NCBI RefSeq assembly: GCF_016599855.1
Contig: NZ_CP067041.1
Span: forward strand, 4,836,001 to 4,900,000
From: Bradyrhizobium diazoefficiens
GTDB taxonomy: Bacteria > Pseudomonadota > Alphaproteobacteria > Rhizobiales > Xanthobacteraceae
Length of the DNA stretch: 64,000 nt
Direction of reading: 5' to 3'
In this document: piece after piece, positions 27,915-36,706 of the stretch
How positions within the stretch are numbered: position 1 is the first letter of the stretch
How the letters are laid out: every line of letters begins with the position of its first letter
Made by a program: the position numbers and the translations under genes
The notes under the pieces: generated by a model
What the model was told of the DNA's origin: nothing
What the model saw: the letters and a program-made list of their open reading frames with translations, nothing else
Database searches by the model: none

Positions 27915-29324
27915 TTATTCCGCAGCTTCAACTGTTGAAGCTTTAAGCTCCACGAATTTCGCCGCCATCGTCGGATTTCCCCGCGTCAGCTTCTTGATCG
28001 TCACGTCCTGGGCCTTGTCGTTCGCGAGGCGCAGGTTGCGGTCCGCACCGATCAGCGCGTCCTTAGTCTTCTGCAGATGGTCGATGGACTTGTCGATCTC
28101 ATTGATCGCCGTCTGGAAGTTTCTGGAGGCGAGATCGTAGTTCTTGGCAAAGCCGTTCTTGAACGTCTCAAGCTGGCTTTCAAACTGTGTGATGTCGATA
28201 TTCTGCGCCTTCACGAGCGCCAGCTCGGTCTTGTACTTGAGCGAGTTGGTCGCCGCATTCCGCAGAAGCGTAATCATCGGCAGGAAGAACTGCGGCCGGA
28301 TGACATACATTTTGGGATAGCGGTGGAAGACGTCGACAATGCCGGCGTTGTAGAGTTCGTTGTCCGGCTCAAGCAATGAGACCAGGATGGCATACTCGCA
28401 GCCCTTCTCGTTCCGGTCCCGATCGAGCTCCTTGAGGAAGTCCTCGTTCTTGCACTTCGTTGCGGTTCTGTCGCTTTCGTTCTTCATCTCGAACATGATC
28501 GAGATGATCTCGGTGCCGGCATCGTCCGAGTCCCGGAAGATGTAATCGCCCTTGCTGCCGGTCCGCGCGTCATTGTCCTTCTCAAAATACGCCCGCGGAA
28601 AGGCCATCGACCGCACCCGGTTGAACTCGGTCTCGCAGTGTTGTTCGAGGGTCTCGCCGACCATCTTGGTCGACAGGCGGGCTTTCATGTCCTTCAGGCG
28701 CTCGATTGCGTCGTCGCGATCCTTGATCTGCGTTTCGTAATTGTTCTTCAGCGACTGCTCGGAGAATTGCTTTTCAAGCTGCACTTGCTTGATGCCGTTC
28801 TTCAACTCATCGCGCTCCTTCTCGATGATGCCGACCGCCTCGGCCACGGCGAGCTTCTTCCGAAGCTCAGCAGCCTCAAGCTCGGCCTTCAGCTCTTGAA
28901 TTTCCTTTTCCTTGGCGGCAGTGATCTTGTGCTGCTCGCTGGCCAAAAGCGCTTCAGCAAGCTCCGAGGCAGCTTGCTTTTCGCGCTCGGACTCGGCCAG
29001 CGCGTTCGCAAGCCTGTCACGCTCCTTCTCGACGGCACTGAGCGCTTCGGTGACGGCTAGCTTCTGAGCGACCTCGCTTCCCCCAACCTTGGACTTCAGC
29101 TCCAGGATTTCGGCGTCCTTGGCGGCCGCGGTCTTCTGCAAAACGTTGCTGACCTGGGCCTTGGCTAATTCCACAGCGCTCTGCTTGTCACGCTCGGCCA
29201 ACTCCAGCCGTTCGTGGAGCTGCTGTGCGAAATCGGCATCACGGACCTGCTTCAGGATATCCGCGTAACCTGACTCATCGACCTTGAAGGCCTTGTCACA
29301 GTGGGGACAGATGATCTCGTGCAT
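27915..29324 (-). CDS. DUF2130 protein with coiled coil and PD-(D/E)XK-like core
   Basis: 469 residues. It opens with [23 protein letters not shown], a CxxC zinc knuckle. A long coiled coil (about 30-225) is followed by the DUF2130 core: [17 protein letters not shown], then [10 protein letters not shown] and FEMKNES, a spaced D...ExK pattern like a restriction-type nuclease, and [17 protein letters not shown]2130 proteins are often called topoisomerase-associated but lack proven function. I prefer ATG 29324, behind ACAGGAACC, over ATG 29360, since the family starts at MHEI. It is upstream of the big helicase on the same strand. Confidence 0.85.
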   Translation of the reverse strand: MHEIICPHCDKAFKVDESGYADILKQVRDADFAQQLHERLELAERDKQSAVELAKAQVSNVLQKTAAAKDAEILELKSKVGGSEVAQKLAVTEALSAVEKERDRLANALAESEREKQAASELAEALLASEQHKITAAKEKEIQELKAELEAAELRKKLAVAEAVGIIEKERDELKNGIKQVQLEKQFSEQSLKNNYETQIKDRDDAIERLKDMKARLSTKMVGETLEQHCETEFNRVRSMAFPRAYFEKDNDARTGSKGDYIFRDSDDAGTEIISIMFEMKNESDRTATKCKNEDFLKELDRDRNEKGCEYAILVSLLEPDNELYNAGIVDVFHRYPKMYVIRPQFFLPMITLLRNAATNSLKYKTELALVKAQNIDITQFESQLETFKNGFAKNYDLASRNFQTAINEIDKSIDHLQKTKDALIGADRNLRLANDKAQDVTIKKLTRGNPTMAAKFVELKASTVEAAE

Positions 29325-29734
29325 GGTTCCTGTCCGGATCTGGGCGGCTGCTGTTGTCATTCAAGTAAAAGGCTAGGGCCGGCAGAATCGTCCTGCCGCC
29401 ATTAGAACAAAATTAGAACAAGGAAATTTGGAGGGTCAAGCCGGACGCAGCGAATTTGGGCATTATGACTTGGGAATCCCCCGGTTTCCGATGAGGTCTG
29501 CGGCTTCAGTCGAACTGGCAGGTGAAGACTCCGAGAGCCCTTGGAATGTGCGTGTGGTCTGTTGCGGCATGAATTCCGGCTCTATCACACGACCCAGCCG
29601 GACAGGATAGGCCGACACCAAGGAAAGAATGCCGAGATTGAACCGCAAAACTAAGTCACACCTTGTCCGGACGCCAACCCGACGTCTGGAAGGCGCTTTC
29701 CATAACTTGCTTGGCGGCTTTCCCCCCGCCTCCG
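29325..29734. other. Intergenic region with a short tandem repeat
   Basis: 410 bp without a supported gene. A direct repeat ATTAGAACAAA/ATTAGAACAAG lies around 29400-29425, just upstream of the DUF2130 gene, and may be a promoter or regulator site. The remaining frames are short. Confidence 0.35.
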
Positions 29735-30428
29735 CTAGAAAAGCTTGGTCTTGCGCGGCACATAGAGGTGTTCGAGCTTTTTGATCGCCGGGATGACCAC
29801 CAAGTAGCCCAGGGTCATCGACATCGGAGTCTTGTCGGCCCAGTTCTCACCAACGAATTTGCGATCATGCTTGGCCCTGTAGACGATGGCGCCCTCGGCC
29901 TTCAGGGCTTTGAGCATATCATCGAGCTCGTTGGCGAATGTCAGGCTGCTGGCGGCGGAGAGATCATCGAGCTCGCCTACGTCGCGCACATAGTCGGCGA
30001 ACGTGGCGGCGATTTCCTTGGTCTCGCGGTTGCGGTCAGGGCTTATGTCGAACAAGGCCGCGTCGTTGCCCTGGGCGAACCGGATGGCTTCCTCTCCAGA
30101 GCTGACGAGCTGCGCCGGGAGGCGCGTCCGGTCGGGATGCTGGTCATCGAGCTGCTTCTGCTGGATGGCCCTCAGGTCATCGAAGAAGCCAAGCACTGTC
30201 GCGGCAAACTTCGTATCATCGAAGATGTCCTGGTCGCCGTATCCCAGCGCCTTGGCCAGAACTGCGGCGCGAGCCGATCTGGACAGTCTCGCCGGCCTCG
30301 AAGCGTTGCACAGTCCGCACGGTGATGCCGGCGGCCTCGGCCAGCGCCTCTTGCGATAGATGCTGGGCTTCGCGAACACAGCGCGCCCAGAGGCCCAGAA
30401 GTTTGGGGTCAAGGAAAGTGGTTGTCAT
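29735..30428 (-). pseudogene. XRE-family regulator with frameshift
   Basis: The ATG at 30428 has a strong AGGAGG 7 nt upstream. The first 50 codons give a helix-turn-helix: LWARCVREAQHLSQEALAEAAGITVRTVQRFEAGETVQ. An extra A at about 30278 shifts the frame. Reading one base later gives ARAAVLAKALGYGDQDIFDD, the natural continuation, and runs 180 residues to the stop at 29735. The C-terminal part is a helical domain of unknown role. The gene is divergent from the SF2 helicase at 30675, so it may have controlled it. Pseudogene or sequencing error. Confidence 0.75.
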
Positions 30429-30674
30429 GAAGTCCTCCTGTGCGAACAACATAGGCGCGCGCGGCGAGGTCGAACACGACAGAACGCCGACAATTGGCCG
30501 ACACTCCACGTAACCAGCTGACTAAATTGATTATTTTCAGGCTACGACGCGACCGGTCGCGCACCTTCCACAGCCTGAGGATGCTCGTTCCCCCCGCACT
30601 CCCTTTCCGGTGTATTCTATCGCCGGGGAATCGGAAATGGCTGAGGAAAGCAGTCCCGGGGCTGCCAACATATT

Positions 30675-33600
30675 ATGAGTTTATTTAGAAAATGGACGCG
30701 GCCTGTCCGGCTGCCGGCCACGCCTGAACGTCGGCTGAGCGCCGGGAAAAACACCATCACTCAGATCGCTTTTCAGCAAGCGGTGGTTTCGGCCGACTTT
30801 TTCGAATCGCAGCATTCCGGGCACGACCTCATCAAAACGAAGCTGAGCGCTCCCCTCGATGAGATGCTGGTGCGCTTTCCGAAGGTGCACCGTGTCACCA
30901 CTCCCCTGCCCGTGCTGACCGCTGTGGACCCCGAAGACTACAAGCAGTCATCCTCTCCGCTCGAATTGACATGGGACCGGCTTGGCGCCCTGGAGACGTG
31001 GGCCGATAGCCCCGAAAAGGTGCTGGATTCCTGGCGAAACCGCTTTATTTTCGCCGTCGAGGATCTCGACCAGGGCCATCCCGGTTTGCGTCTGCCGCAG
31101 ATCGGCGCCCTGCACGCCATCGCGGCGCACTTCTCAGTGGGCAGGGAGTTCGAGCCCGCCACCGTCGTCCTGCCCACGGGAACGGGCAAGACCGAGACCA
31201 TGCTTGCCGACCTCGTGTACCGACGCGAGCGCAAAATGCTCGTCCTGGTGCCAAGTTCGATCCTGCGAAACCAGATCGGCGCCAAGTTCTCGACCCTGGG
31301 CGTGTTACCTGCCGCTGGCGCCATACCCGTTGAAGTTGCTCGGCCGTTCGTGACCAAGATTACGAAGGGCATCAGCACGGTGGGCCAGGCCGAGGCCATC
31401 GTGAATGCATCGAACGTCATCATCGCCACGCCCGACATCCTGAAGGCATCGGCCCCTGACGCGCTGCGCCGGCTGCTGGAAGGTTGTTCGACACTGGTCG
31501 TCGATGAAGCCCATCACCTCACCGCGGCGACCTGGAGCGAGGTGCGGGACCGCTTCACAGCGAAGAAGATAATCCAGTTCACCGCGACACCATTCCGTCG
31601 CGATGAAAGGAAGGTCGACGGCAAGATCATTTTCAATTTCAAGCTCGGCGATGCGCAGGAGGCGGGCTACTACCGCCCCATCAACCTCAGAACTGTCGAA
31701 GAGTATGGGGACCAATCGACGCGCGATCAGAAGATCGTCGCCGAAGCCGTTGCCGTCCTGAGACGTGACCGGAACGAGCTGGGACTGGACCACTTGCTGA
31801 TGGCGCGGACCCGGACCAAGGAACGCGCTGAGGAAGTGTGGAAGCACTACCGCAAGCTCGCACCGGAAATGAAACCCGTGCTGGTCTATTCGGGCCCCGG
31901 CCGCAAGACGGGGAACGCAAAATCGATGGCGCAGCTTTATAACCGGGGCGTCAACGGGTCCAGCATCGTCGTCTGCGTCGACATGCTGGGCGAAGGCGTT
32001 GACCTTCCGAACCTAAAGATTGCTGCCTTGCACGATACCCACAAGTCCTTGGCCGTCACGCTGCAGTTCATTGGCCGCATCACCCGCAAAGGCGACGACA
32101 AGACGATCGGTGAGGCCACCGTTGTCACCAACATCGCCGACCCCGAGGCCGAAAGAAAGCTGGGCGATCTTTACGCGGAAGGAGCCGACTGGGACAAAAT
32201 CATCAAGCGGCTCAGCGAGGAACGGATCGAGCAAGAACTGCGGCTCCAGGATGTCGTGGCTGGGCTCAAAAGCAAAGGCACCCTCCACAATCAGCTGTCG
32301 CTCTGGAACCTGCGGCCCCGCTTCTCTACTCAGATCTACCGCACACGCTGCCTGGCCTGGTCACCGACCCTTTACACGCAAGTGCTGAAATCAAGGGACG
32401 AGAGCTGGTACGCACTGGACGAAGCCCAAAACCTGATGGTGGCGGTCGTCCACCGTGAAGAGCCGGTGGACTGGGGCAATTATCAAACCCTCGAGGAGAC
32501 CAACTACTACCTCCTGGTGATGTGGTGGGACCAGGCAAGCCAAGCCCTGTTCATCTACGCGAGTGACTACGAAGCCTTGCGCACCGAGCAGCTGGCCGCG
32601 ATCGTGACCGGCGACAACACCCGCCTGCTCTCCGGCACGCCGATATTCCAGATTCTCAACAACGTGGAGCTACCACTGGCCAAGAGCCTGGGGTCGTCGC
32701 GCGTCGGCGCGATCAGTTTCACGTCCTACTTCGGCCCAAACGTCACGGAGGGCCTGGCCAGCATCGAGAAGGCGGAGTCCGAGCTGAACAACATCGCCTG
32801 TATTGGGTATGAGAACGGCGATCGCGTGCTGTGGGGCGGTGCCAAGCGCAAAGGCAAGGTCTGGCAGCAGCGGGCCGGCACCCTCGCCGAATGGGTGGAA
32901 TGGTGCGGCAGGACCTGGCAGAAAGTCTCCGCGGAGAAGGCATCCGCGCCCAACATCACCGAAGACTTTCTGAGGCCGTTGCGGCTGACATCACCGCACA
33001 ACTCCTATCCGATCGCAATCGAGTGGGGAGAACACGCCCAGAATGCCTTTTCGGATCAGTTCGTGTTTTTCGGCACGACGAGCATTCCGTTGTACCTGGT
33101 CGATCTGGAGGTTGCCGCGGTCCAGCAGGATGGGTCGATCGATATCCGGCTCTCGTCAGAGACGTTGAGCGCTACCTACCGGTTGAGCATTTCGAACGGC
33201 TTTCCGGCCGGCTACCGACATACGAAGGTCTCGGGGCCAGATCTCGGCTTCAAAAAGAAAAACAAGGAGGTCGTGCCGCTCGACGAGCATCTCGCGGTCG
33301 ATCCATTTGTCGTAAGATACGCTGATGGGACCTACTCCTACAATTGCTATCACATCCCGACCAGCCTGAACGCAGGCCGTTTCCCGGCAGCGCGACTCGA
33401 AACCTGGCCCTGGAAGAATATCCCACTGAACCGGGAATCCATGGGCAAATCCCGCGACGCCAACACCATCCAGCATTACGCCTTCCAACACCTCAAGGCC
33501 GATTTTGACCTCGTCTTCAACGACGACGGTTCGGGTGAAGCAGCCGACCTCGTCGGCCTGAAAGAGGCTGACGAGAAGACCATCCGCCTCTGCCTCATTC

Positions 33601-33968
33601 ATTGCAAAAACGCCTACAAGGGCATCATTTCGCAGGATATCCAGAATTTTTATGTGCTTTGCGGACAGGCGCAGAAAAGTGTGACTGTCAAGCACCACGG
33701 GATGTTGCGGCTCTACAATGATCTCAAGCGCCGCCACGAACTCTGGATGAAGGATGGCCACACGCGCTTCCTCAAAGGCGACATCAAGCAGTTAGCCTAT
33801 TTCAGGGACAAATCCCGTCGCGCAACGGTGGAGCTTGAAGTCATCATCGCGCAGCCGGGTGCATCTGCAGCTGCTCTCAACGATGATGCGCTACTGCTCC
33901 TCGGGACGACGGAGTTATACCTGAAGAAAACAGCGGCTGCGAGTTTGCGCGTCATTGTTTCGCCTTAG
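30675..33968 (+). CDS. Large SF2 DEAD/DEAH-box helicase with nuclease-like C-terminus
   Basis: 1097 residues. Motif I VVLPTGTGKTET is near 170, Ia LVLVPSSILRNQIG near 195, motif II LVVDEAHH near 277, motif III FTATPFRRD near 300, and VVCVDMLGEGVDLP and QFIGRITRKGDD (motifs V and VI) near 440-470. This is a complete RecA pair of the type III restriction/UvrB-like SF2 group. The 600-residue tail carries FDLVFNDDGSGEAADLVGL...IRLCLIHCKNA near 945-980, which reads like a PD-(D/E)XK site (D, then IHCK). The pair would make a helicase-nuclease. A weak RBS precedes the ATG. No known defence family comes to mind with certainty. Confidence 0.82.
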   Translation: MSLFRKWTRPVRLPATPERRLSAGKNTITQIAFQQAVVSADFFESQHSGHDLIKTKLSAPLDEMLVRFPKVHRVTTPLPVLTAVDPEDYKQSSSPLELTWDRLGALETWADSPEKVLDSWRNRFIFAVEDLDQGHPGLRLPQIGALHAIAAHFSVGREFEPATVVLPTGTGKTETMLADLVYRRERKMLVLVPSSILRNQIGAKFSTLGVLPAAGAIPVEVARPFVTKITKGISTVGQAEAIVNASNVIIATPDILKASAPDALRRLLEGCSTLVVDEAHHLTAATWSEVRDRFTAKKIIQFTATPFRRDERKVDGKIIFNFKLGDAQEAGYYRPINLRTVEEYGDQSTRDQKIVAEAVAVLRRDRNELGLDHLLMARTRTKERAEEVWKHYRKLAPEMKPVLVYSGPGRKTGNAKSMAQLYNRGVNGSSIVVCVDMLGEGVDLPNLKIAALHDTHKSLAVTLQFIGRITRKGDDKTIGEATVVTNIADPEAERKLGDLYAEGADWDKIIKRLSEERIEQELRLQDVVAGLKSKGTLHNQLSLWNLRPRFSTQIYRTRCLAWSPTLYTQVLKSRDESWYALDEAQNLMVAVVHREEPVDWGNYQTLEETNYYLLVMWWDQASQALFIYASDYEALRTEQLAAIVTGDNTRLLSGTPIFQILNNVELPLAKSLGSSRVGAISFTSYFGPNVTEGLASIEKAESELNNIACIGYENGDRVLWGGAKRKGKVWQQRAGTLAEWVEWCGRTWQKVSAEKASAPNITEDFLRPLRLTSPHNSYPIAIEWGEHAQNAFSDQFVFFGTTSIPLYLVDLEVAAVQQDGSIDIRLSSETLSATYRLSISNGFPAGYRHTKVSGPDLGFKKKNKEVVPLDEHLAVDPFVVRYADGTYSYNCYHIPTSLNAGRFPAARLETWPWKNIPLNRESMGKSRDANTIQHYAFQHLKADFDLVFNDDGSGEAADLVGLKEADEKTIRLCLIHCKNAYKGIISQDIQNFYVLCGQAQKSVTVKHHGMLRLYNDLKRRHELWMKDGHTRFLKGDIKQLAYFRDKSRRATVELEVIIAQPGASAAALNDDALLLLGTTELYLKKTAAASLRVIVSP

Positions 33969-34150
33969 CGCGCCTCCGGTCAGGCTATGCCCCTGCTGAC
34001 CCGGCAATCGACCCAATCAGCTCGGCACCACCGCAAGCCCGGAATTGCACCGATACCGGATCCTTGTCGCGCAGAAACAGCTCCATGGCCGTCCCCAGCT
34101 TGCGCCGTGCTACGCCAAGCTTGGCAAGCATTGCGCGCATCTCTCACACA

Positions 34151-34166
34151 GTCGCCTTCAGGCGAC
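34151..34166. terminator. Weak hairpin downstream of the SF2 helicase gene
   Basis: GTCGCC-TTCA-GGCGAC is a perfect 6-bp stem with a 4-nt loop, 183 bp past the helicase stop. A T-rich stretch follows only after about 15 nt, so termination here is uncertain. Confidence 0.25.
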
Positions 34167-34210
34167 GTGCTTCTGCTATTTTTACTTTGGCCATCATTTC
34201 GGCTTCCATT

Positions 34211-34943
34211 TTATCGCGGTGCTCCCCAAAAGTGAACCTCGCGGTGCTCACCAGGGCAGATGGCAATGACATTGGTCATCCTGTCGGCGCCGTCGTTTGC
34301 TAGGGCCAGAATATGATGGCACTCCAGGTATCGCGCCCCGTTCGCACACTTGAAGCCCAGCTTTCCGCAAAACTCGCACTTGCCAGCGGCTCGCCGTCGA
34401 ACAGCTTCCCGACCTGTGGATCACGCGCGTATCGCTTACCGGTATAGTTAGTATACGCCGGGTCGTCGGTTCCGAGGTCGTCAATGGCATCGTCGAACGC
34501 AACGCTATCCAATCCTGCTAAACGTCGCCTGCGTTCAGCCGATGGCATGAATACGCCGAGATGTTTCCAGGCACTCTCACCACTTTTGTCCCTCAATTGC
34601 TCCAGCGCCAAAGCGATTGCTTTGAAGTCTGCGTTGGCAAAAGTGTGCCCTAATGAAGCTTGATGATGCCTTCCCTTATTCCTGGCTCGATATAATCGGC
34701 GGTCCAAGCATTCGGTTTGACCTTGTTATTCGAATCCAACACCGTGACGAGCGCGAGCAGCGGCACGTCCGCTAAGGCTGCTGCAGCATCTAGCAAGTTA
34801 CACACCTGAGCTATGGCGCGATCGTGATTTCTGGGCCGCCCAATGCTTTCGGCTGCGGTCTGATAAGTAAGAAACTGATGGGAAGCTGCGGCGGAAACAA
34901 TGACCGGCAGAAGCATGAGGGCAGTCTCGTATTGCTTGGTCAT
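34211..34943 (-). pseudogene. HNH endonuclease gene with two frameshifts
   Basis: The N-terminal part runs from ATG 34943 in one frame ([20 protein letters not shown]...REGII). After a lost base near 34660 it continues ASLGHTFANADFKAIALALEQL in a second frame. After another lost base near 34384 it continues in a third: GKCEFCGKLGF, YLECHHILALANDGADRM, ICPGEHREVHFW, stop at 34211. The last part is a classic HNH domain with CxxC, HH and a late HREVH, as in McrA-like restriction enzymes. Both lesions inactivate it. It overlaps the SRAP fragment by 4 bp. Confidence 0.75.
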
Positions 34944-35104
34944 GCCACCTTGTCCTCCTTGTCAGCACCACGCATGACGATCTTCAACGCGTCATCCGGC
35001 AACTGTCGCTGCAGAGCCTTCTCGTCCCTCGGCGCGTGCATCCAGACGTCCCGCTCCTCGTCGGTGGTCAGGATGACCGGCATCGATTGCCTGTGCCACC
35101 CCTT
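34940..35104 (-). pseudogene. C-terminal fragment of a SRAP (YedK/HMCES-like) gene
   Basis: A 54-codon frame reads [23 protein letters not shown]...[16 protein letters not shown] and ends at TGA 34942-34940. This is the well-known tail of SOS response-associated peptidases, which shield abasic sites in single-stranded DNA. The catalytic N-terminal Cys2 part is absent; an in-frame stop lies directly upstream at 35105-35107. The fragment ends 69 bp from repeat copy D, so it was probably cut when that junction formed. Confidence 0.7.
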
Positions 35105-35172
35105 TTAGTGACTAAGCCGACGATTTTCATTTGCCCACCCTAACGTCAATCAAAACATCGGACCAAACGCGA

Positions 35173-35223
35173 ACTGATAAGCTTTCTCTCAAAATCTTAT
35201 CAGTCGTGACACTTTTTCCATTT
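35173..35223 (+). repeat. Composite repeat, copy D
   Basis: ACTGATAAG at 35173-35181, exactly 14 nt, CTTATCAGT at 35196-35204, 13 nt, and CCATTT at 35218-35223. The later CTTATCAG half-site of copies A and C is missing, but CGGACTGATCC, a part of their linker, recurs at 35264-35274. It is the last copy before the tRNA-Gly gene. Confidence 0.8.
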
Positions 35224-35738
35224 CCGCTACACCGACCGCTCCGCGAAAGCTCGCCGCATCAAACGGACTGATCCGACCGGAAATCGTGGCTGACTCTCGC
35301 GAGGGCTGATTTCCAATTGATCTTGGACACCGCGGCGCCATCCAAGCCGAAAGGCATCTTCAGTTCAGCCCACTGCATTTCCTCGCTTCTACTGCGTGGA
35401 TCGACCGTACACGCCCGTCCGACAAGACTCGCATCATAAGCGGGCGCCTGCTCTCGTCGCCATGATCGAACATGTTCCTGTGTCGGAAAACGCACCGACT
35501 CGATCGAGGCAGAGACGGCCAGGATTCGGGCGCGTAGCGGCCATCCGAGCCGCCCGTATCCCGGCTCGCCAAGGATTCGACTGCGGGATGAATCGCCATC
35601 GCTGCACCAAGGATTCGATAACGACCGATGGGCCGATTGGAGCTCGGTTGTACGGGGGTTGTATGAAAATCGAGAAGGAGCGGCTCAATCCGCGCACCAC
35701 GAGCCGGTAAATGCCTGTATCTAATGAGAAAAGCGCTC
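35224..35738. other. Region between repeat D and tRNA-Gly, no clear gene
   Basis: 515 bp. Minus frames at 35259-35495 (78 codons) and 35434-35700 (88 codons) are open but match nothing I know. No integrase or direct repeat of the tRNA 3' end was seen here. Confidence 0.4.
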
Positions 35739-35812
35739 TGGAGCGGGTGAAGGGAATCGAACCCTCGTATTCAGCTTGGAAGGCTGCTGCTCTACCATTG
35801 AGCTACACCCGC
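35739..35812 (-). tRNA. tRNA-Gly (anticodon TCC)
   Basis: The minus strand reads GCGGGTGTAGCTCAATGGTA, a D-arm, the anticodon loop CTTCCAA (anticodon TCC), GGGTTCGATTCCC for the T arm, and a 3' strand pairing with GCGGGTG. CCA is encoded. 74 nt. It marks the right limit of the accessory region, with its 3' end facing that region, the usual geometry of tRNA-targeted islands. Confidence 0.95.
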
Positions 35813-35963
35813 GATACCGGCTCCCTAACACGGCCGGGCGGCGGTCTCAACTGCTCCGGATTGGTCTTTGCCCCCTTGCGGAGGGGGCTTGTTCCCGCCT
35901 CGGGGCGCCGCCCCTTAACGGCGAGGCGATGTCTGCCTATATTGAGGTCTCCCGCAATCAACG

Positions 35964-36005
35964 AAAGGAGGTGATCCAGTGTCTTTTACCAAGCGCTGTC
36001 ACCTC
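35964..36005 (+). promoter_or_regulatory. Maximal Shine-Dalgarno sequence inside a possible SD-sequestering hairpin
   Basis: AAAGGAGGTGATCCAG at 35964-35979 is complementary to the full 3' end of 16S rRNA (CTGGATCACCTCCTTT). GAGGTGA at 35968-35974 can also pair with TCACCTC at 35999-36005, enclosing the start codon of the small frame in a 24-nt loop. Upstream, GCCCCCTTGC/GGAGGGGGC forms another hairpin near 35869-35888. The flanks do not match the rest of 16S rRNA. Confidence 0.55.
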
Positions 36006-36023
36006 GCTGGGATCGCCCGCTAG
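35979..36023 (+). CDS. Candidate 14-residue leader peptide or small protein
   Basis: GTG at 35979 follows GGAGG by 7 nt, an ideal distance, and encodes MSFTKRCHLAGIAR before TAG. The extreme SD and the terminator 60 bp downstream argue for a short, strongly translated RNA. It may be a regulatory uORF, a ribosome decoy or a real peptide. No family is recognised. Translation has to be shown. Confidence 0.4.
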   Translation: MSFTKRCHLAGIAR

Positions 36024-36084
36024 GCTTTAGATAGAGGCTTGGCATCGGGGCGCTCTCAGCCCTGGACCAGCGAGCAAGAAATCG

Positions 36085-36120
36085 GGCGCGACGGGGTTTC
36101 CCCGCCGCGCCTTTTTCTTT
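36085..36120 (+). terminator. Rho-independent terminator after the small frame
   Basis: GGCGCG-A-CGGGG, loop TTT, CCCCG-C-CGCGCC: eleven paired bases with one A/C mismatch, followed by TTTTTCTTT. Strong on the plus strand. It ends the transcript that carries the maximal SD and separates it from the YciI gene. Confidence 0.8.
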
Positions 36121-36304
36121 GTCTTTTGGAGATTTTTCTCGGGAGCGTGAGCCCAGGGCGCATTGGGCTCAAATCGCGCAAGGGGCAATCGGGTCAGGAC
36201 TTCCTTACACACATCCCGACGCAATATTTTAGCATCCGGGTTGTCGGTATCGACAGCGGTGATACGTCCTTTGGGCTGCGCGCCCAAAAACAAGCGAGGT
36301 GAAG

Positions 36305-36691
36305 ATGCTCTACGCGATTCTGGCCTACCACGTGGAGGACGAGGTTTTGTCGTGGACACCGCAGGAGGACGCCGCCGTCGTCGCCAAGGTGATCGAGGTT
36401 CAGGCGCCCTTGAGGGCGAGCGGACATCTTGGGCCGGCCGCCCGTCTGGACGACACAAGAAAAGCCCACACCTTGCGTGGCCCCGGTGCTGGCATTGTGC
36501 TGGACGGCCCATTTGCCGAAACCAAGGAGCAGCTTCTGGGCTTTCACCTCGTCGAATACGACACGGATGAGGAGGCGATCGCGGCGGCGCGCAGGCTGCG
36601 TGAGGTCAATCCGAGTGCGGTCTACGAAATCCGCCCCGTCAAGCTTTACGTAGCTGCCGATGGGTTCGGCGCGACAGCAACCAAGGGATGA
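36305..36691 (+). CDS. YciI-like (YCII domain) protein
   Basis: 128 residues with the YCII fold: MLYAILAYHVEDEV at the front, LRASGHLGPAARL, and the typical VLDGPFAETKEQLLGFHLVE segment with its conserved Asp and His-type pair. These small dimeric proteins are often coded with ECF sigma factors or as monooxygenase-like enzymes of unknown substrate. The ATG at 36305 has GAGG 5 nt upstream; GTG 36299 is an alternative. No sigma gene is adjacent. Confidence 0.85.
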   Translation: MLYAILAYHVEDEVLSWTPQEDAAVVAKVIEVQAPLRASGHLGPAARLDDTRKAHTLRGPGAGIVLDGPFAETKEQLLGFHLVEYDTDEEAIAAARRLREVNPSAVYEIRPVKLYVAADGFGATATKG

Positions 36692-36706
36692 GCGACCGCG
36701 GCGTCG

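Noticed and set aside
34860..34867. CTGATAAG inside the HNH pseudogene
   Set aside because: Lacks the partner arm and lies in former coding sequence.
35964..35979. Possible remnant of a 16S rRNA gene end
   Set aside because: Only the 16 nt of the 3' tail match; the flanks on both sides differ from 16S and from the spacer, and the position before a start codon fits a Shine-Dalgarno sequence better.
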